From: Herbaspirillum sp. DW155
GTDB taxonomy: Bacteria; Pseudomonadota; Gammaproteobacteria; Burkholderiales; Burkholderiaceae_D
Reading direction: 5' to 3'
NCBI RefSeq assembly: GCF_037076565.1
Contig: NZ_AP029028.1
Coordinates: 4,340,001-4,404,000, forward strand
Length of the DNA: 64,000 nt
The position numbers and the translations under genes were made by a program. Below are positions 62,251 through 64,000 of this stretch, in pieces (position 1 is the first letter of the stretch; every line of letters begins with the position of its first letter). The notes under the pieces were generated by a model. It was not told the origin of the DNA, made no database searches, and worked only from the letters and a program-made list of their open reading frames with translations.

Positions 62251-64000
62251 TCAGGCCACCACGGCCGGCTGCTGCAGTTTTTCCACCTGCACCAGCACGT
62301 CATAGAAGGTCGGTGCATTGCCCATGTCGGTCAGGCGCTGGCTGGTGACTTCGTTGGCGTTCTTGCCATCGGCGGCGAACTTCTTCCACCAGATCGACAA
62401 ACCCACCACCAGTCCCACGCGCGCCTTGTCGGTCACACGCACGCGCGCCTGCATGCTGCCGCGATCATTGAAGATGCGCACCGTATCGCCCTGCGCAATG
62501 CCGCGTGCGGCGGCGTCCTGCGGGTGCATGTCCAGATGCGGTTCGCCTTCGGTATCACGCAGGCTCTGCACGTTGACGAAGGAAGAATTGAGGAAATTGC
62601 GTGCCGGCGGCGAGATCATCGCCAGCGGATATTTCGCGCCCAATTGCGGATTGCTGGCTACCGATTCATAGGGCGCGATATAGGTCGGCAAAGGATCGAG
62701 ACCGGCGGCCTTCATCTGCTCGGAATAGAACTCGCACTTGCCCGAGGGCGTGGCAAACCCGCCTTCGGCAAAGGGCGCCACCGGCACCGCCAGACGCTGC
62801 CAGCCCTTCTGCTTCAACTGTTCCCAATCGTAGCCGGCGCTGCGCGGATCATCGCGCTTGAAGGCCACGGCGGCCAGCTGATCGTCGCTGTCCTTGAAGC
62901 ATTCCTCGGTGAAGCCCATCGCAGCGGCCAGCAGGCGGAAGATTTCGGTATTCGGTTTGGCCTCACCCAGGGGCGCGATGGCGGCATTGTTGGCCATCAG
63001 GTAGACGTGGCCATAGGAAGCATGCACGTCGACGTGTTCCAGCTGCGTGGTGGCCGGCAGCAGGATGTCAGCATAGTCGGCGGTATCGGTCTGGAAATGT
63101 TCCAGCACCACCGTGAACAAATCCTCGCGCGCAAAACCCTGCGCCACCTTGCCCGACTCCGGAGCCACCGCCACCGGGTTGGAGTTGTAGACGATCACCG
63201 CTTCCACCTTGGGACCGAACTCGGGTGAGGCCGGTTTCAGGAGGTCGTCGCCGATGGTGCTCATGTTGATGATGCGGCTGGCCTTGCCGTGACGCGCGCC
63301 CAGGTCAGGGCGGCTGAGTGCCGCCGTATCCTTGGGGAAGCTGTCCGATACCGACAACTGGATGCCGCCCGATGCATGGCGCCAGGCGCCCACCAGTGCC
63401 GGCAGGCAGGCCACGTTGCGTGCGGCCATGCCGCCGCCACGTACGCGCTGCAAGCCGTAGTTGGCGCGGATGAAGGCGCCCTCGCCGGCCAGCGCCACGC
63501 GGGCGTATTCACGCGCCAGGTTCTGTACTTCGTCAGCGCTGATGCCGCACACCTCGGCGGTGCGCTCCGCTGTCCATTCGGCCACCCGTTCCTTCAGCTG
63601 ATCGAAGCCCAGCGTATAGCGCGCGATGTAATCGTGATCCAGCAAGTCTTCCGCGATCAGCACATGCATCAGGCCCAGCGCCAGAGCGGCATCGGTGCCG
63701 GGCAGGAGCGCGATGTGCTGGTGGCACTTCTCGGCAGTCAGCGAGCGATACGGATCGATGGCGATCAGGCGCGCGCCGTTGCGCTTGGCGGCTTGCACGC
63801 GGGTCCAGAAATGCAGGTTGGAGGCAATCGGATTGCCGCCCCAGATGATGATGAGCTTGGCGTGATCGACCTGCTCCAGGTCGGCACCGATGCGCGCACC
63901 GATGGTGTAGCGATAGCCCGCGCCACCGGCCGAGGCACAGATGGTGCGATCCAGCTGCGAGGCGCCGAGACGGTTGAAGAAACGGCCGGCCATCGATTCG
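62251..64000 (-). CDS. Molybdopterin-dependent oxidoreductase (partial, N-terminus outside window)
   Basis: About 583 residues are visible; the frame is open through the window end, so the N-terminal iron-sulfur and first Mo-cofactor domain part lie beyond 64000. Seen: NHLFW-type segment IIIWGGNPIASNLHFWTR, IDPYRSLTAEKCHQHIALLPGTDAAL, and the C-terminal Molydop_binding domain (FNDRGSMQARVRVTDKARVG). Belongs to the DMSO-reductase/formate-dehydrogenase superfamily; the reaction cannot be assigned. No partner subunit is in view. Confidence 0.88.
   Translation of the reverse strand, partial: ESMAGRFFNRLGASQLDRTICASAGGAGYRYTIGARIGADLEQVDHAKLIIIWGGNPIASNLHFWTRVQAAKRNGARLIAIDPYRSLTAEKCHQHIALLPGTDAALALGLMHVLIAEDLLDHDYIARYTLGFDQLKERVAEWTAERTAEVCGISADEVQNLAREYARVALAGEGAFIRANYGLQRVRGGGMAARNVACLPALVGAWRHASGGIQLSVSDSFPKDTAALSRPDLGARHGKASRIINMSTIGDDLLKPASPEFGPKVEAVIVYNSNPVAVAPESGKVAQGFAREDLFTVVLEHFQTDTADYADILLPATTQLEHVDVHASYGHVYLMANNAAIAPLGEAKPNTEIFRLLAAAMGFTEECFKDSDDQLAAVAFKRDDPRSAGYDWEQLKQKGWQRLAVPVAPFAEGGFATPSGKCEFYSEQMKAAGLDPLPTYIAPYESVASNPQLGAKYPLAMISPPARNFLNSSFVNVQSLRDTEGEPHLDMHPQDAAARGIAQGDTVRIFNDRGSMQARVRVTDKARVGLVVGLSIWWKKFAADGKNANEVTSQRLTDMGNAPTFYDVLVQVEKLQQPAVVA

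Overview
The window looks like a chromosomal segment of a betaproteobacterium, most likely in the Oxalobacteraceae (Herbaspirillum-like). This is inferred from the GC-rich coding style, from ubiquinone-dependent metabolism (coq7), and from gene orders I know from Burkholderiales: rplM-rpsI / argC-DUF6776-bactofilin-erpA, a Rieske oxygenase beside xseB-ispA-dxs, and rubredoxin with thiD-hemL and a pil-type chemosensory cluster. No search was run, so the genus is an inference.

Layout. 1-3.6 kb: a cut-off SDR gene and a TRAP transporter (Tat-exported binding protein, fused DctQM). 4.3-7.2 kb: an SCP2-type thiolase and an acyl-CoA synthetase behind a perfect palindrome. 7.4-8.7 kb: a dicarboxylate/amino acid symporter. 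9.1-11.2 kb: a Tat-dependent phospholipase C behind a Pho box. 11.4-17.9 kb: glcDEF, a LysR regulator and a second FAD-linked 2-hydroxyacid dehydrogenase. 18.2-23.4 kb: a cobalamin adenosyltransferase, dxs-ispA-xseB and a Rieske oxygenase. 23.7-25.5 kb: a DMT exporter and a thiosulfate/mercaptopyruvate sulfurtransferase. 25.5-31.3 kb: a reduced Pil-Chp-type chemosensory cluster (CheA, PilJ-like MCP, CheW) with an FNR-type palindrome upstream, then rubredoxin. 31.3-33.5 kb: thiD and hemL. 33.6-37.4 kb: erpA, bactofilin, DUF6776, argC, rpsI and rplM, with a candidate small RNA upstream. 38-40.3 kb: an OsmC protein, coq7 and pyrC. 40.5-46.1 kb: gltIJKL glutamate/aspartate uptake and gdhA. 46.5-51.1 kb: a HypT-like LysR regulator, an Atm1-type ABC exporter, yciA and a hydroxyacid reductase. 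51.2-58.8 kb: a type VI secretion effector island. 59.1-64 kb: fadD, a zinc aminopeptidase lipoprotein and a molybdopterin oxidoreductase cut by the window end.

The accessory island (51.2-58.8 kb) is the part most worth a second look. It is visibly AT-richer than its surroundings. Read in the direction of transcription (minus strand) it holds: a VgrG 5' fragment; a remnant of another effector's N-terminus; a VgrG 3' part; a DUF2169 chaperone-like reading frame; an Ntox15 (Tde-type) DNase toxin with its H-x-x-D motif; and five tandem Tdi1-type immunity genes (GAD-like + DUF1851). The toxin and the first immunity gene overlap by ATGA. The second immunity copy is split by an 855-bp IS5-family element with a TA duplication, the third is intact, the fourth is truncated and the fifth is frameshifted in a homopolymer. 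The DUF2169 and toxin frames are separated by one nucleotide in an A5 tract. The picture is an effector island that has kept its immunity array while the delivery genes decayed.

Elsewhere the genes form sensible working groups: glutamate import beside glutamate dehydrogenase; glycolate oxidation with related FAD enzymes and a LysR regulator; isoprenoid precursor synthesis (dxs, ispA); and iron-sulfur assembly (erpA) beside ribosomal and arginine genes. No tRNA, rRNA or CRISPR array was seen.
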